Below, piece by piece: positions 50,578 to 59,231 of a stretch of DNA of 64,000 bases; position 1 is the stretch's first letter; each line of letters begins with the position of its first letter. Location of the stretch: positions 186,001 to 250,000 of the forward strand of contig JAGOQM010000002.1 of NCBI GenBank assembly GCA_017991555.1. The letters are read 5' to 3'. Source of the stretch: Neisseriaceae bacterium. GTDB taxonomy: Bacteria > Pseudomonadota > Gammaproteobacteria > Burkholderiales > Neisseriaceae. The notes under the pieces were generated by a model. The model was not told the origin of the DNA and ran no database searches. It worked only from the letters and a program-made list of their open reading frames with translations. The translations under genes and the position numbers were made by a program.

Positions 50578-50802
50578 CTGAGAAATACATAGTACGATAG
50601 TGTGGTTTTTTTGTCAATGATTATTTATTAAATCATCCACTAGAAAGGCTTAAGGCGGGGCTTACACGCTTTTACTTAAGATTAAAACCAGATGATTCAT
50701 CAACTTAAGCCCGACCATCCTAAATCGTGATTTTTAATTAATTAAGCGCCCCTACTGCCGGCCTAACTAAAGCAGCAACCGCAGCGGGCCAATGCTTCTA
50801 AC

Positions 50803-51117
50803 CTAACCACCGCAGCCACCACAACAGCCGCCCGCGTGACCGTCATCCTCTTCTGGCGGGTAAACCGGCACGATGGCTTGCAGTTGGCCATTTTCTGTTA
50901 TGTGAGCGGTCACGGCCTCGATGTGCTTGCCCGTGGCCTCTGGCCCTTGTAAATAGGCTACGGCCTCAACCAAGGGTAAAGAGAAGCCCGAATCAGCGGT
51001 GTCTGACTTAGCCGCAGCCGAATGATGTTTGATCTGCAAAAAAACCACAGCACCTGCATGGTCATGCTCGCGCTCAAACGCGGCAATGGCCTTAAGAATA
51101 GCCTGATGAGTCGACAT
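50803..51117 (-). CDS. small protein with Cys/His-rich tail
   Basis: 104 residues from the ATG at 51117 (MSTHQAILKAIAAFE) behind AGGAC. A small alpha/beta domain is followed by an acidic turn and the tail DDGHAGGCCGGCGG: three Cys and one His in the last nine residues, a likely metal-binding or iron-sulfur donor tail. Also DHAGAVVFLQIKHHS. Not recognised with confidence. Confidence 0.7.
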   Translation of the reverse strand: MSTHQAILKAIAAFEREHDHAGAVVFLQIKHHSAAAKSDTADSGFSLPLVEAVAYLQGPEATGKHIEAVTAHITENGQLQAIVPVYPPEEDDGHAGGCCGGCGG

Positions 51118-51743
51118 AAATAGTCCTAAACATGAAATAAACACAATCTTCATTCTAGCAAACGAATGCGCGTTTGGTCGCGCGATTGATCAATCAATTC
51201 AAAACAATGGTTCATTTATTTTTAAACCGCGTAAACGCCCTGATGCTGGCCACGTGGCCCATGTCACCCAGCCTGCCCACACCTACACAACCATTCGACG
51301 GATCTCTGCCTTATTCAATAGGCTTAGTCCCTATCTGCTCATGGAGAATAGGCAGCTTGCCCCGCCTGGCTTATGCTGGCGTTGCAGTCATCCGTAATGT
51401 GGTTACGCTGCACCTTACCCTGATGGTTACCGAGGCCATCAGGGCTTTTTTATGGGCATTCAATTTAAAGGCAACCGATGAGGCTTTATACCCTGGCCTG
51501 TTTAATTAAACGCTGAGTTTGTTTAGTCAAAGTGCTATGCATGCTCAAAAAAACTTGATATGCTTTTATCATAACCATAATACCAGATGACGAAGCCCCT
51601 CCCCAACCAACCCAATATCCACCCTAGCCACACACAACCTAACACACTCGCCGTTACTGAATCAAACAGCTTCACTGCACCCATTAAAACCATTTGAAAC
51701 GACCCACTGACCCACAAAAAATATAAGCCATCAGGAGAACACC
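51118..51743. other. gene-poor gap with an orphan terminator
   Basis: About 600 bases. The only clear element is a rightward terminator CCCTGATGG TTACCGAGG CCATCAGGG CTTTTTTA (51418-51453) with no convincing gene before it, so a short untranslated transcript may end here. The rest holds nothing that I can name. Confidence 0.45.
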
Positions 51744-52898
51744 ATGTTTAAAACAGAGGACCTTCAAACCGCCGTCAAGATTCGCCAAGACATTCATCAA
51801 CACCCCGAATTAAGATATGAAGAGCACCGCACCGCTGCCCTCGTCGCGAAACGTCTGCGCACGCTTGGCTTTGAAGTACAAACCGGCATTGCCCAAACCG
51901 GTGTGATTGGGCTACTCGAAACGGGCCGCGCTGGTCCAGTCATCGCCCTACGTGCCGACATGGATGCCTTACCGATTATCGAGGCCACGGCCTTGCCCTA
52001 TCAGTCGGTGTACCCTGGGAAAATGCACGCCTGTGGCCACGACGGTCACACCGCCAGCCTACTGTTGGCAGCAGCGTGGCTGGCACAGAACCGTGATCGG
52101 CTACGGGGCACAATTAAATTGTTATTCCAGCCGGCCGAAGAAGGGGGTAACGGCGCGGCCTTAATGGTCGCCGAAGGCGCGCTCGCTCACCCGACCGTCG
52201 ACGCCATTTTTGGCTACCACAACCGGCCCGGTCATAAGGCAGGCCTACTGTTGTTACGCGCGGGCCCGACCATGGGTGGTAACGACACCTATCACGTCAC
52301 CATTCATGGGGTTTCTGGTCATGCAGCCATGCCCCACCTAGCCGTCGACCCCATTTATATCGCCGCGAATATCATCCAGCAAACGCAGGGCATCGTCGGC
52401 AGGCTGAAGTCGCCGTTACAGTCTGGCCTGATTACCGTCAGCGCCGTCCATGCGGGGGTAGCCGACAACGCCATTCCCGGTGAGGCCAAACTGACGCTCA
52501 ACATCCGCAGCGATTGTGCGGCCACCAGAGCCCAGCTGATTGATCAGCTTGAGACACTACTCCATGGCTGCTGCACCCCTTTTGGCGGCAGCTATAGCTT
52601 AAGCCATGTCAACACCATGCCGCCTTTGGTCAATCCGCCCGCTGCTGTGGCAGCGGTTCAGGCAGCCGTCCAACAATACCTACCCACGCAAGAAATCCTA
52701 CTGCTTGAGGCCATGCCCACCATGGGCAGTGAAGATTTTGCCTACTATCTGGAAGAGGTCACCGGCTGTTACTTCTTTATCGGCAATGGCGAAACGGGGC
52801 CCTACGTTCACAACCATGGTTACGACTACAACGACGACATTCTGCCTGCCGCCGCGGGGGTCTTTGTGGCCATCGTGCAGCATTACTGTGCGCGCTAA
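51744..52898 (+). CDS. M20 family amidohydrolase (AbgB/HipO-like)
   Basis: 384 residues behind AGGAGA. Metal ligands in ALRADMDALP, HACGHDGH and QPAEEGGNG, bacterial exopeptidase dimerisation domain in the middle, terminal His in VHNHGYDY. Hydrolyses N-acyl or N-aminoacyl amino acids. Eleven bases before an AbgT-type transporter, so the pair probably imports and splits p-aminobenzoyl-glutamate or a similar acyl amino acid. Confidence 0.9.
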   Translation: MFKTEDLQTAVKIRQDIHQHPELRYEEHRTAALVAKRLRTLGFEVQTGIAQTGVIGLLETGRAGPVIALRADMDALPIIEATALPYQSVYPGKMHACGHDGHTASLLLAAAWLAQNRDRLRGTIKLLFQPAEEGGNGAALMVAEGALAHPTVDAIFGYHNRPGHKAGLLLLRAGPTMGGNDTYHVTIHGVSGHAAMPHLAVDPIYIAANIIQQTQGIVGRLKSPLQSGLITVSAVHAGVADNAIPGEAKLTLNIRSDCAATRAQLIDQLETLLHGCCTPFGGSYSLSHVNTMPPLVNPPAAVAAVQAAVQQYLPTQEILLLEAMPTMGSEDFAYYLEEVTGCYFFIGNGETGPYVHNHGYDYNDDILPAAAGVFVAIVQHYCAR

Positions 52899-52909
52899 GG
52901 AGATCCGTC

Positions 52910-54415
52910 ATGGAACGCCTACTCAACCACATCGAGCGTATTGGCAATAAGCTGCCCCACCCCTTCATTTTATTCATTATTTTGGCACTATTCGTCATCG
53001 TCATTAGCGCCGGCCTATCGGCACTAGGCGCGAGCGCAACCCACCCTAAAACCGACGCTGTGGTTTATGTTAATAACCTTTTGTCTGCGGCAGGCATTCG
53101 CTTTATGCTGGAGGAAATGGTCAATAACTACATGCGTTTTCCGCCTTTAGGCATGATCATCGTGTCGTTGTTTGGCATCGGCTTGGCCGACAAGGTTGGC
53201 TTTTTGCCAGTACTCATCAAAACCAGCGTCACCAAAGCACCTAAGTCCATCGTGACGTTTATTGTGTTTGTGGTCGGCATTAGTGGCAGCATCGCCTCTG
53301 ACGCGGTGTTCATCATTTTGCCACCGCTGGTGGCCATGATTTACCACTCGCTTGGGCGCCACCCCATTGCCGGCGCTGCGGCGGCCTATGCGGGCGCCAG
53401 CGCCGGCTACGACGCCAGCCTGTTTATTACCCCGACCGACGCGGTGCTGTCTGGCATTACCACCGAGGCGGCGAGATTGCTTAATCCAGACGCCTACGTG
53501 AGCCCCTTAGATAATTATTTTTTTACCCTTAGCTCGGTGTTGATTTTGGCCACGGTGGGCACCTTACTCATCGACAAGTTCATAGAGCCGCGCCTGAATC
53601 GAACCTTAAAAATAGACGATAGCCCAATGGCACAGACCACGTTTACCACCGTCACGCCAGCTGAAATTAAGGCCATGAAACACACTGGCCTGATGGCTTT
53701 AGCCTATGTTGCACTGGTGATCTTGGCGCTACTACCCAGCAACTCACCCTTACGCAACGACGACGGCGGATTGATCCCTTCAACGTTTTCTAGGGCATTC
53801 ATTCCCATTTTATTTGGGTTTTTCATGACCATTGGCATTAGCTACGGTCGCCGCATCGGCACCATCAAACAGCTGCGCGACATCCCAGCCTATATGGCCG
53901 AAGCGATTAAGGCTCTGGCGCCGACGTTGGTTCTTTTCTTTGTGATTGCCCAGTTTCTGGCCTATTTCCGCTGGTCAAACCTGGGCCAACTCATCGCCAT
54001 TAATGGGTCTATTTTTTTAGAACACACTGGCTTTCAAGGCTACCCCCTCATTCTCTCGTTCATCCTACTCTCTGCCAGCATGAACATTTTCATGACTTCC
54101 GGCTCAGCCCAGTGGTCATTAATGGCGCCCATTTTTGTACCCATGCTGATGCTGTTGGATTACAACCCAGCCTTTGTCTTAGCCATGTATCGCATAGGCG
54201 ACTCAACCACCAACATTATTTCACCCATGAGCGCCTATTTTGCGGTGGTGCTGGTCTTCATGCAAAACTACAAGAAAGACATGGGCATCGGCAGCCTGCT
54301 GTCGATTATGCTGCCCATTTCACTCAGTTTCTTACTGATATGGAGTGCCTTTTTATGCCTATGGGTCTTGCTGGGCTTGCCGCTCGGGCCTGGGGTGTAC
54401 ATGATGACCAACTAA
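52910..54415 (+). CDS. AbgT/MtrF family transporter
   Basis: 501 residues with 9-11 transmembrane segments: IERIGNKLPHPFILFIILAL at the start, GISGSIASDAVFIILPPLVAMI, AGASAGYDASLF, and MAPIFVPMLMLLDYNPAFVLAMYRIGDS. The family includes E. coli AbgT (p-aminobenzoyl-glutamate uptake) and gonococcal MtrF (sulfonamide or hydrophobic drug export). The preceding hydrolase favours the uptake role. Confidence 0.92.
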   Translation: MERLLNHIERIGNKLPHPFILFIILALFVIVISAGLSALGASATHPKTDAVVYVNNLLSAAGIRFMLEEMVNNYMRFPPLGMIIVSLFGIGLADKVGFLPVLIKTSVTKAPKSIVTFIVFVVGISGSIASDAVFIILPPLVAMIYHSLGRHPIAGAAAAYAGASAGYDASLFITPTDAVLSGITTEAARLLNPDAYVSPLDNYFFTLSSVLILATVGTLLIDKFIEPRLNRTLKIDDSPMAQTTFTTVTPAEIKAMKHTGLMALAYVALVILALLPSNSPLRNDDGGLIPSTFSRAFIPILFGFFMTIGISYGRRIGTIKQLRDIPAYMAEAIKALAPTLVLFFVIAQFLAYFRWSNLGQLIAINGSIFLEHTGFQGYPLILSFILLSASMNIFMTSGSAQWSLMAPIFVPMLMLLDYNPAFVLAMYRIGDSTTNIISPMSAYFAVVLVFMQNYKKDMGIGSLLSIMLPISLSFLLIWSAFLCLWVLLGLPLGPGVYMMTN

Positions 54416-54547
54416 AGCGCTGGAGGCCACGGGGGGTGGCCGCTTCAACGCCCTAAGCAGAAGACGTTCTGGCGCATATTTTTGATGTTCACGTCCGTCA
54501 ATATTTGTTAATATGACGTGTCTTCATTCATAAATAATGCCTTCAAA

Positions 54548-55717
54548 ATGAAAAAAACAGTACTAGGCTTAAGCCTAAGCGCCCTATTGGGCTTAGCCGC
54601 TTGCGGCGGAGAAACCGTAGAGAAAGCCCCCGTTAACCCTGTGAGCTGCACCAACCCAGAAGCCACTCAATTTCTGTTAGACAGCGTGGCTAAAAAAGCC
54701 GAACAGTCTACTTTAGGCCTCAGCAGCATGGAATGGAGCATTACTGAGGGGATGGTCCAAACGGTTTGGCAACAGCTACAGGCCAAAATTGACAATATTC
54801 GTACCGAAGAGCAAACCGACAGCAAGGTCAGCTGCGTGGCCAGCTACACGGTAGACGTGCCTGCGGGCGTCATGAAACAGGCTCAAGAAGGCTATGTATT
54901 TTGGATGGAAACCGACACCAGCCTTTTGTCTCAGTTAGATGAATTCGGCTGGGCTAAAGAAAGCAGCAGCCTGGTTAAAAACATTCAGTACACCGTACAA
55001 CAAACCGACGATGGTAAAAAAATCATCACAGAACAAGACAAGCCCAGCGAAACGATTGATGGCCTAGCCTATTTGATGGCTGCTCACTTTGCTTACGACT
55101 TCTACACCAAAATGTTCGAAGCAGAAGACGCGAATGAGCGTGAATACGCCGAGCGCGAGGCCAAGCTTCAGGTTTTAGACGATGAGCGCACGATGGCGAA
55201 GGTTAAAGAAGCCCAAGAAATGAACAAGTTCGCCCACCAGCGTTTAAATGCCGCATGGAACAGCCTGCCTGAAGACGTGCGCAATGAAATGAAGGGCGTG
55301 CAAAAGGCTTGGAATGAAAAACGCGACACCGAATGCCGCTACAGCGCCACCGCCAACGCCGAGCGTAGCCCTGAACAATCACTTATTATGGTTCAGTGCG
55401 ACAACGACATGGTCGCTAGCCGTACCGACGTGTTAGAAGACATTGCCAGCCGCTACAGCAACAATGCCCAAAGCACGGCAGACAAACAGCTGGCAGGTTT
55501 AAAAACACAGATGCAACAAACCTGGTCGACCTTCCCACGTGAAGTCAAAGACGCCTTGCAAAAGGAACAGCAGGACTGGCTGGCTGAGACGCAAACCATT
55601 TGCACCTCTAAGCGTAGCCAAACCGACGATCAAGAAGCCTCTAAGCTGCTATACGCCCAGTGCATGGTGGCGGAATACCAGCAGCGCATCGCGGCTTTGA
55701 AGAAATTCCAAGTATAA
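54548..55717 (+). CDS. lipoprotein with two LprI-like domains
   Basis: 389 residues from the ATG at 54548 (MKKTVLGLSLSALLGLAAC). Cys19 lipobox. Two copies of an LprI/DUF1311-type helical hairpin: about 245-315 (LNAAWNSLPEDVRNEMKGVQ, then TECR and VQC) and 325-385 (MQQTWSTFPREVKDALQKEQ, then TICT and AQC), each with a Cys pair. LprI proteins inhibit lysozyme. The N-terminal 200 residues are unrecognised. A surface or periplasmic protective role is plausible. Confidence 0.75.
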   Translation: MKKTVLGLSLSALLGLAACGGETVEKAPVNPVSCTNPEATQFLLDSVAKKAEQSTLGLSSMEWSITEGMVQTVWQQLQAKIDNIRTEEQTDSKVSCVASYTVDVPAGVMKQAQEGYVFWMETDTSLLSQLDEFGWAKESSSLVKNIQYTVQQTDDGKKIITEQDKPSETIDGLAYLMAAHFAYDFYTKMFEAEDANEREYAEREAKLQVLDDERTMAKVKEAQEMNKFAHQRLNAAWNSLPEDVRNEMKGVQKAWNEKRDTECRYSATANAERSPEQSLIMVQCDNDMVASRTDVLEDIASRYSNNAQSTADKQLAGLKTQMQQTWSTFPREVKDALQKEQQDWLAETQTICTSKRSQTDDQEASKLLYAQCMVAEYQQRIAALKKFQV

Positions 55718-55733
55718 GCCAGCACCGACACAT

Positions 55734-55758
55734 AAGAGCCCTTAGGGGCTCTTTTTTA
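55734..55758 (+). terminator. terminator of the LprI-like gene
   Basis: AAGAGCCC TTAG GGGCTCTT followed by TTTT. Confidence 0.85.
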
Positions 55759-55896
55759 ATGCCTGTTCAACGCAAGCCAAACAAGATTATGCTTATTGAC
55801 TTAATTAACACCATGCCGGAGCAGATTAACGTTACAATAAGCAAAATAATCCATGGTTTGGTGATGGTCAAATTATTTAAACTCACCACCTTTCCC

Positions 55897-55964
55897 TTAG
55901 GTGAAGTACCGATTTCCCGCTAAAGCCGCCGAGCTGGGTTCTATCGGGACGGTACTTCACCTAA
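55897..55964. repeat. 68-base hairpin element with 15-base terminal repeats
   Basis: TTAGGTGAAGTACCG and CGGTACTTCACCTAA enclose 38 bases with an inner CCCG/CGGG stem. No T-run follows, so it is not a terminator. MITE-like in form. Confidence 0.6.
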
Positions 55965-56075
55965 AGGAGACGCCGTCAGAGGATATTCATAAAAACAAGA
56001 GCAAAGCCTCCTACACAAATAAACCATGGCTTTTAGTGCTTTGTAGCGTGAATCGCGTCCCACGTCGCCTTTGGT

Positions 56076-56135
56076 GTACATGATCTGAAGCATTCAAGCT
56101 GGTGGGTAGGCTACGCTTTACCACACCCGACTGCT
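56076..56135. repeat. dispersed repeat, third copy
   Basis: TACATGATCTGAAGCAT..AAGCTGGTGGGTAGGCTACG aligned with the blocks at 26814 and 26916. GGTGGGTA and TACCACACC at its ends are nearly palindromic. Confidence 0.55.
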
Positions 56136-56391
56136 AAGGCTACCTAAGCGGATTGAAGCCACACCAAACCATCATTAAGCAGCTTCTTTTCGAACACCGT
56201 GTAACGGCCATAGGCACCCAACAAAATCATGCCGCTGGACTGTGGGTTATTCAGAATCAACAACGACTCAACACCATGCTCGTACCTAGCGTCGTATTGG
56301 CTTTAGGCGAGTGCCCGGTTGGACTTAAACCATGGTGCTCAAGTAAGCACGCACAGCGCTTCGAGGGCCATACTCAAATAATTGGCATTTT

Positions 56392-57405
56392 ATGTCCCAC
56401 ACGCCCATCAGTCACATTGACCTATCTGCATGGCCAGAGCCCGCTGCCGTACGGCTACGCGCCCTTATTCGACAGCACGCTCATCGAGGTGAATATGCCG
56501 TATTTGACGCCGACCAAACCTGCTATCAGCACGACCTAACCGAACCCCTCTTGGCTTTTTTAGAACAGCGGCACGTCCTCAGCAGAATGTCGTTGCCACC
56601 GGAGCTTAAGATCGTGCCTTTCTTGGATACCCCAGAGGGTTCTGAAAGCCTCTATGGTTACTATCAACGCCTATGCGATTTAAGCGACAATATTGGCTAC
56701 GCTTGGATTGCACAAAGTTTTTCAGGCATCAGCCTACGCCAGCTTAAAGAGGCAATTGACGTCCTGCTGGCTCAGCCTCAGCCGATTGCCGTCCGCTACC
56801 TCGTCAATGGGCACCACACTGCCAGACTCGTCCATCCCCCTCGAATGATCACGGGCATGCAGCAACTATTGCGCGCATTAAAACAGCACGGCATAGCGAC
56901 ATACATCGTCAGCGCAGGGCTAGAGGAGGCCGTACGCATGGTTTTAGCAGACCCCCAATATGGTTACCATGTACCCGCAGAAAACATCATGGGCGTGACC
57001 ACGCTTTTGTATCCGCCGACCACTGGCGTCCCCATCACGGCACGGCAACTGATTACTGCGGGCCGTTATTCGCCATCTGCTTTAAGCGCACACAAGCTAA
57101 GCAGTCACTTAGAGGCGCCGCTTACTTGGTATGAGGGGAAAACTGCGGCCATTAAAGCCTATATCAATCCTATTCGCCAACCCATTCTGGTGGCAGGAGA
57201 CACGCCTAATAGCGATGGCCCGATGCTGTTTGATGCCACCGACATCGCCCGCGGTGGGCTGCGCCTGTTCATCAACCGTAGTCCTGTAGCACTCGCTCGC
57301 TTGCTGGCCATGCAAGCCGACCGAGCAACACAACAAGCAGCATTAAACCTACCCGTCACCGCGCATCATAATTGGCTCATCATGTCACAGCACTTACTAG
57401 GCTAG
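56392..57405 (+). CDS. HAD-family phosphatase, phosphorylcholine phosphatase-like
   Basis: 337 residues. HAD motifs: I VFDADQTCY (D-x-D-x-T, about 37-45), II YIVSAGLE, the Lys in GKTAAIKAYI, and IV LVAGDTPNSDGPML. The size and large cap resemble the Pseudomonas phosphorylcholine phosphatase PchP more than serine phosphatases. If so it would yield choline for betA-betB. No signal peptide is evident, unlike PchP, so this is tentative. Its stop overlaps the convergent ccmI by four bases. Confidence 0.65.
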   Translation: MSHTPISHIDLSAWPEPAAVRLRALIRQHAHRGEYAVFDADQTCYQHDLTEPLLAFLEQRHVLSRMSLPPELKIVPFLDTPEGSESLYGYYQRLCDLSDNIGYAWIAQSFSGISLRQLKEAIDVLLAQPQPIAVRYLVNGHHTARLVHPPRMITGMQQLLRALKQHGIATYIVSAGLEEAVRMVLADPQYGYHVPAENIMGVTTLLYPPTTGVPITARQLITAGRYSPSALSAHKLSSHLEAPLTWYEGKTAAIKAYINPIRQPILVAGDTPNSDGPMLFDATDIARGGLRLFINRSPVALARLLAMQADRATQQAALNLPVTAHHNWLIMSQHLLG

Positions 57406-58232
57406 GACTTCGATGAATGCAATAGCGTGGTGACGTCTTCTATTTGTGCTTGCACCCATTTGGCGTCTTCACTTTCATCAGGCAACCGCTGCTTGAGTTG
57501 CTGCCACTTGAGTAAAGCGGTGTTATGATCTTGTTGTTGAAAGGCGGACTCGCCGCTTAGCAAGAGTACATTAACATTATCTGCTTCAATTTTGGCAGCC
57601 TGTGCCAACAACTCATCTGGCTTGCCTTCAAATGAGCCGCTCTGTATTGCCAATACCTCAGCAAATAGCGCTAGGTCTGTGGCATTTTGTTTAATTAAAG
57701 GCCATGCCTTACCATAGGCAATCACAGCTTCGGGATACCTTGCCATGGCGCGGTAGCTACGCGCCAGCTGTCGCTGTAACGAAGCATCTTCTGGCTGCTG
57801 CTCAGCCCTTGCCTCTAAACCCTCTAACTGATTAAAAAACTGAGCCACATCGCCAGTTTGTGCCAGCGCCTGAGCTGGGTCTGTGCGCTTCGAATCTAAG
57901 CTTAAGTAGAGGCCTGCCACCAAAATGGGAAACAGTAAAAAAACACAGCCCCATCGCGCATTGGTTTTTCGAGGGTGGCCGTGCTTGTCCATCGCTTGCA
58001 TCTCCTGAACCAGACGTTGCTCAAGCTGTCCCTGCTCCCAGGTCAAGGCCTCAGCACTGATGTCGCCGTCGGCATGAGCACGGCTCAGCTCTGCCAGCGC
58101 TTGCTTATGCACTTGATACCGCTGCACGCGTGGATCGGCCTTAAGGGTACCCGCTTTTTGGGCACGCCAATAATAAACACCCATCACAATCACCACCAGC
58201 AACACGCTTCCCACCATGAATGCATACAACAT
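57402..58232 (-). CDS. ccmI: cytochrome c maturation protein CcmI
   Basis: 276 residues: N-terminal TM (AFMVGSVLLVVIVMGVYYW), a second TM near 95-112 (CVFLLFPILVAGLYLSL), and a periplasmic TPR region (LQRQLARSYRAMARYPEAVIAYGKA). Delivers apocytochrome c to the CcmF-CcmH haem lyase. Its ATG overlaps the ccmH stop by one base (TGATG). Confidence 0.88.
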   Translation of the reverse strand: MLYAFMVGSVLLVVIVMGVYYWRAQKAGTLKADPRVQRYQVHKQALAELSRAHADGDISAEALTWEQGQLEQRLVQEMQAMDKHGHPRKTNARWGCVFLLFPILVAGLYLSLDSKRTDPAQALAQTGDVAQFFNQLEGLEARAEQQPEDASLQRQLARSYRAMARYPEAVIAYGKAWPLIKQNATDLALFAEVLAIQSGSFEGKPDELLAQAAKIEADNVNVLLLSGESAFQQQDHNTALLKWQQLKQRLPDESEDAKWVQAQIEDVTTLLHSSKS

Positions 58233-58705
58233 CAGTCTTGCCCCTTATCAAACTCTTGCTTTATCTTAGACAAGGCCTGCGTCACCTCATCAGGCAGTAC
58301 GGCCCCATCAGAAAAACCTGTTTTAGACTGCTTCAGTAGTAACCACCCTAGCCAACCACCTAGGCCAGCTAAAATCATAAATGGCGCTAGCCAAAGCAAC
58401 CAGGTACGGCCGATAAACGGTGGCTGGTATATGACAAAATACCCATAACGCGCCACCAGATAAGCTTTAATCGCTTCATCACTGTGACCTTGCTCAATTT
58501 GTGAGCGCACCTCTTGTCGTAAATCATCTGCCAACATGGCTGGCGATGCTGCCAATGACTCATTTTGACAAACCAAACAGCGCAGCTCTTGGCTTAGATG
58601 TTGTAATCTCTGGGTGACGTCAGCGTCTGACATCATCGGATTGGCCCAGGCACAAGATAGCCATAACCCTAAGCATAAGGCCAGCCATTTAAGGTGAGAC
58701 AGCAT
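58232..58705 (-). CDS. ccmH: cytochrome c maturation protein CcmH
   Basis: 157 residues from the ATG at 58705, behind GAGGG; a GTG five codons earlier is less likely. Signal peptide LKWLALCLGLWLSCAWA, active-site LRCLVCQN (CxxC), one C-terminal TM. Thiol-reductase that keeps apocytochrome Cys pairs reduced for haem attachment. Overlaps ccmG. Confidence 0.93.
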   Translation of the reverse strand: MLSHLKWLALCLGLWLSCAWANPMMSDADVTQRLQHLSQELRCLVCQNESLAASPAMLADDLRQEVRSQIEQGHSDEAIKAYLVARYGYFVIYQPPFIGRTWLLWLAPFMILAGLGGWLGWLLLKQSKTGFSDGAVLPDEVTQALSKIKQEFDKGQD

Positions 58706-59231
58706 GATGAGCGCCCTCACTTAAAAGAGGCATTAAGGTTTGCTGAATGTCCTCATCGGTTAACGCACCCGCAAAACGATACAAAATTCGGTTATCGGCA
58801 CTGATGATGAAGGTTTCTGGCACGCCATAAATTCCTAGATCAATGCCCAGCCTTCCTTCTTGATCAGTCAAAATCTGCTCATACGGATTCCCGCCCACTT
58901 GGGCTAACCACGCCTTCGCTGCACTGGCCTCATCCTTATAGTTAAGCCCAATCAGGCGCAGATCTGGCTGCTGAGCCTGCCACTTTAAGAGCACGCTGTG
59001 CTCGGCGACACAGGCATTACACCATGAGGCCCAGACGTTTAACACCCAAGGCTTACCAGTTAGGTCGGCAGCCTGTACCCAGACGTCTGGCTCAGACAAA
59101 CTCGGCAAAGAAAATTCTGGAACGGGTTGATTAATCAAAGCGGAAGGCAGTGCGCCTGGATCACGCGTAAGGCCCAACCCCAAAAGCACCAGCAAAATCA
59201 GCACCATGAGAAACGGCACAAAACGTTTCAT
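58689..59231 (-). CDS. ccmG: thiol:disulfide oxidoreductase CcmG/DsbE
   Basis: 180 residues: N-terminal anchor (FVPFLMVLILLVLLGLGL), thioredoxin fold with VWASWCNACVAEH (active-site Cys pair WCNAC), GVPETFIISADNRILYRFAG. Periplasmic reductant of the Ccm pathway. ATGA overlap with ccmF. Confidence 0.95.
   Translation of the reverse strand: MKRFVPFLMVLILLVLLGLGLTRDPGALPSALINQPVPEFSLPSLSEPDVWVQAADLTGKPWVLNVWASWCNACVAEHSVLLKWQAQQPDLRLIGLNYKDEASAAKAWLAQVGGNPYEQILTDQEGRLGIDLGIYGVPETFIISADNRILYRFAGALTDEDIQQTLMPLLSEGAHHAVSP

Larger units (their letters stand above)
55759..56391. other. repeat-bearing gap without supported genes
   Basis: About 630 bases with a perfect 15-base inverted repeat (55897-55911 and 55950-55964) and a dispersed-repeat copy (56076-56135). 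A 128-codon frame at 56153 overlaps the HAD gene start and is not believed. Confidence 0.5.

Noticed and set aside
51174..51509. 111-codon plus-strand frame
   Set aside because: It runs through a strong terminator hairpin, has no ribosome binding site and a composition unlike a protein.
52664..52676. AG-type uptake-sequence dialect
   Set aside because: TTCAGGCAGCC occurs once inside a coding region; a single hit is not evidence.
56153..56539. 128-codon plus-strand frame before the HAD gene
   Set aside because: Its second half is the HAD gene in another frame and its first half shows no protein-like pattern.
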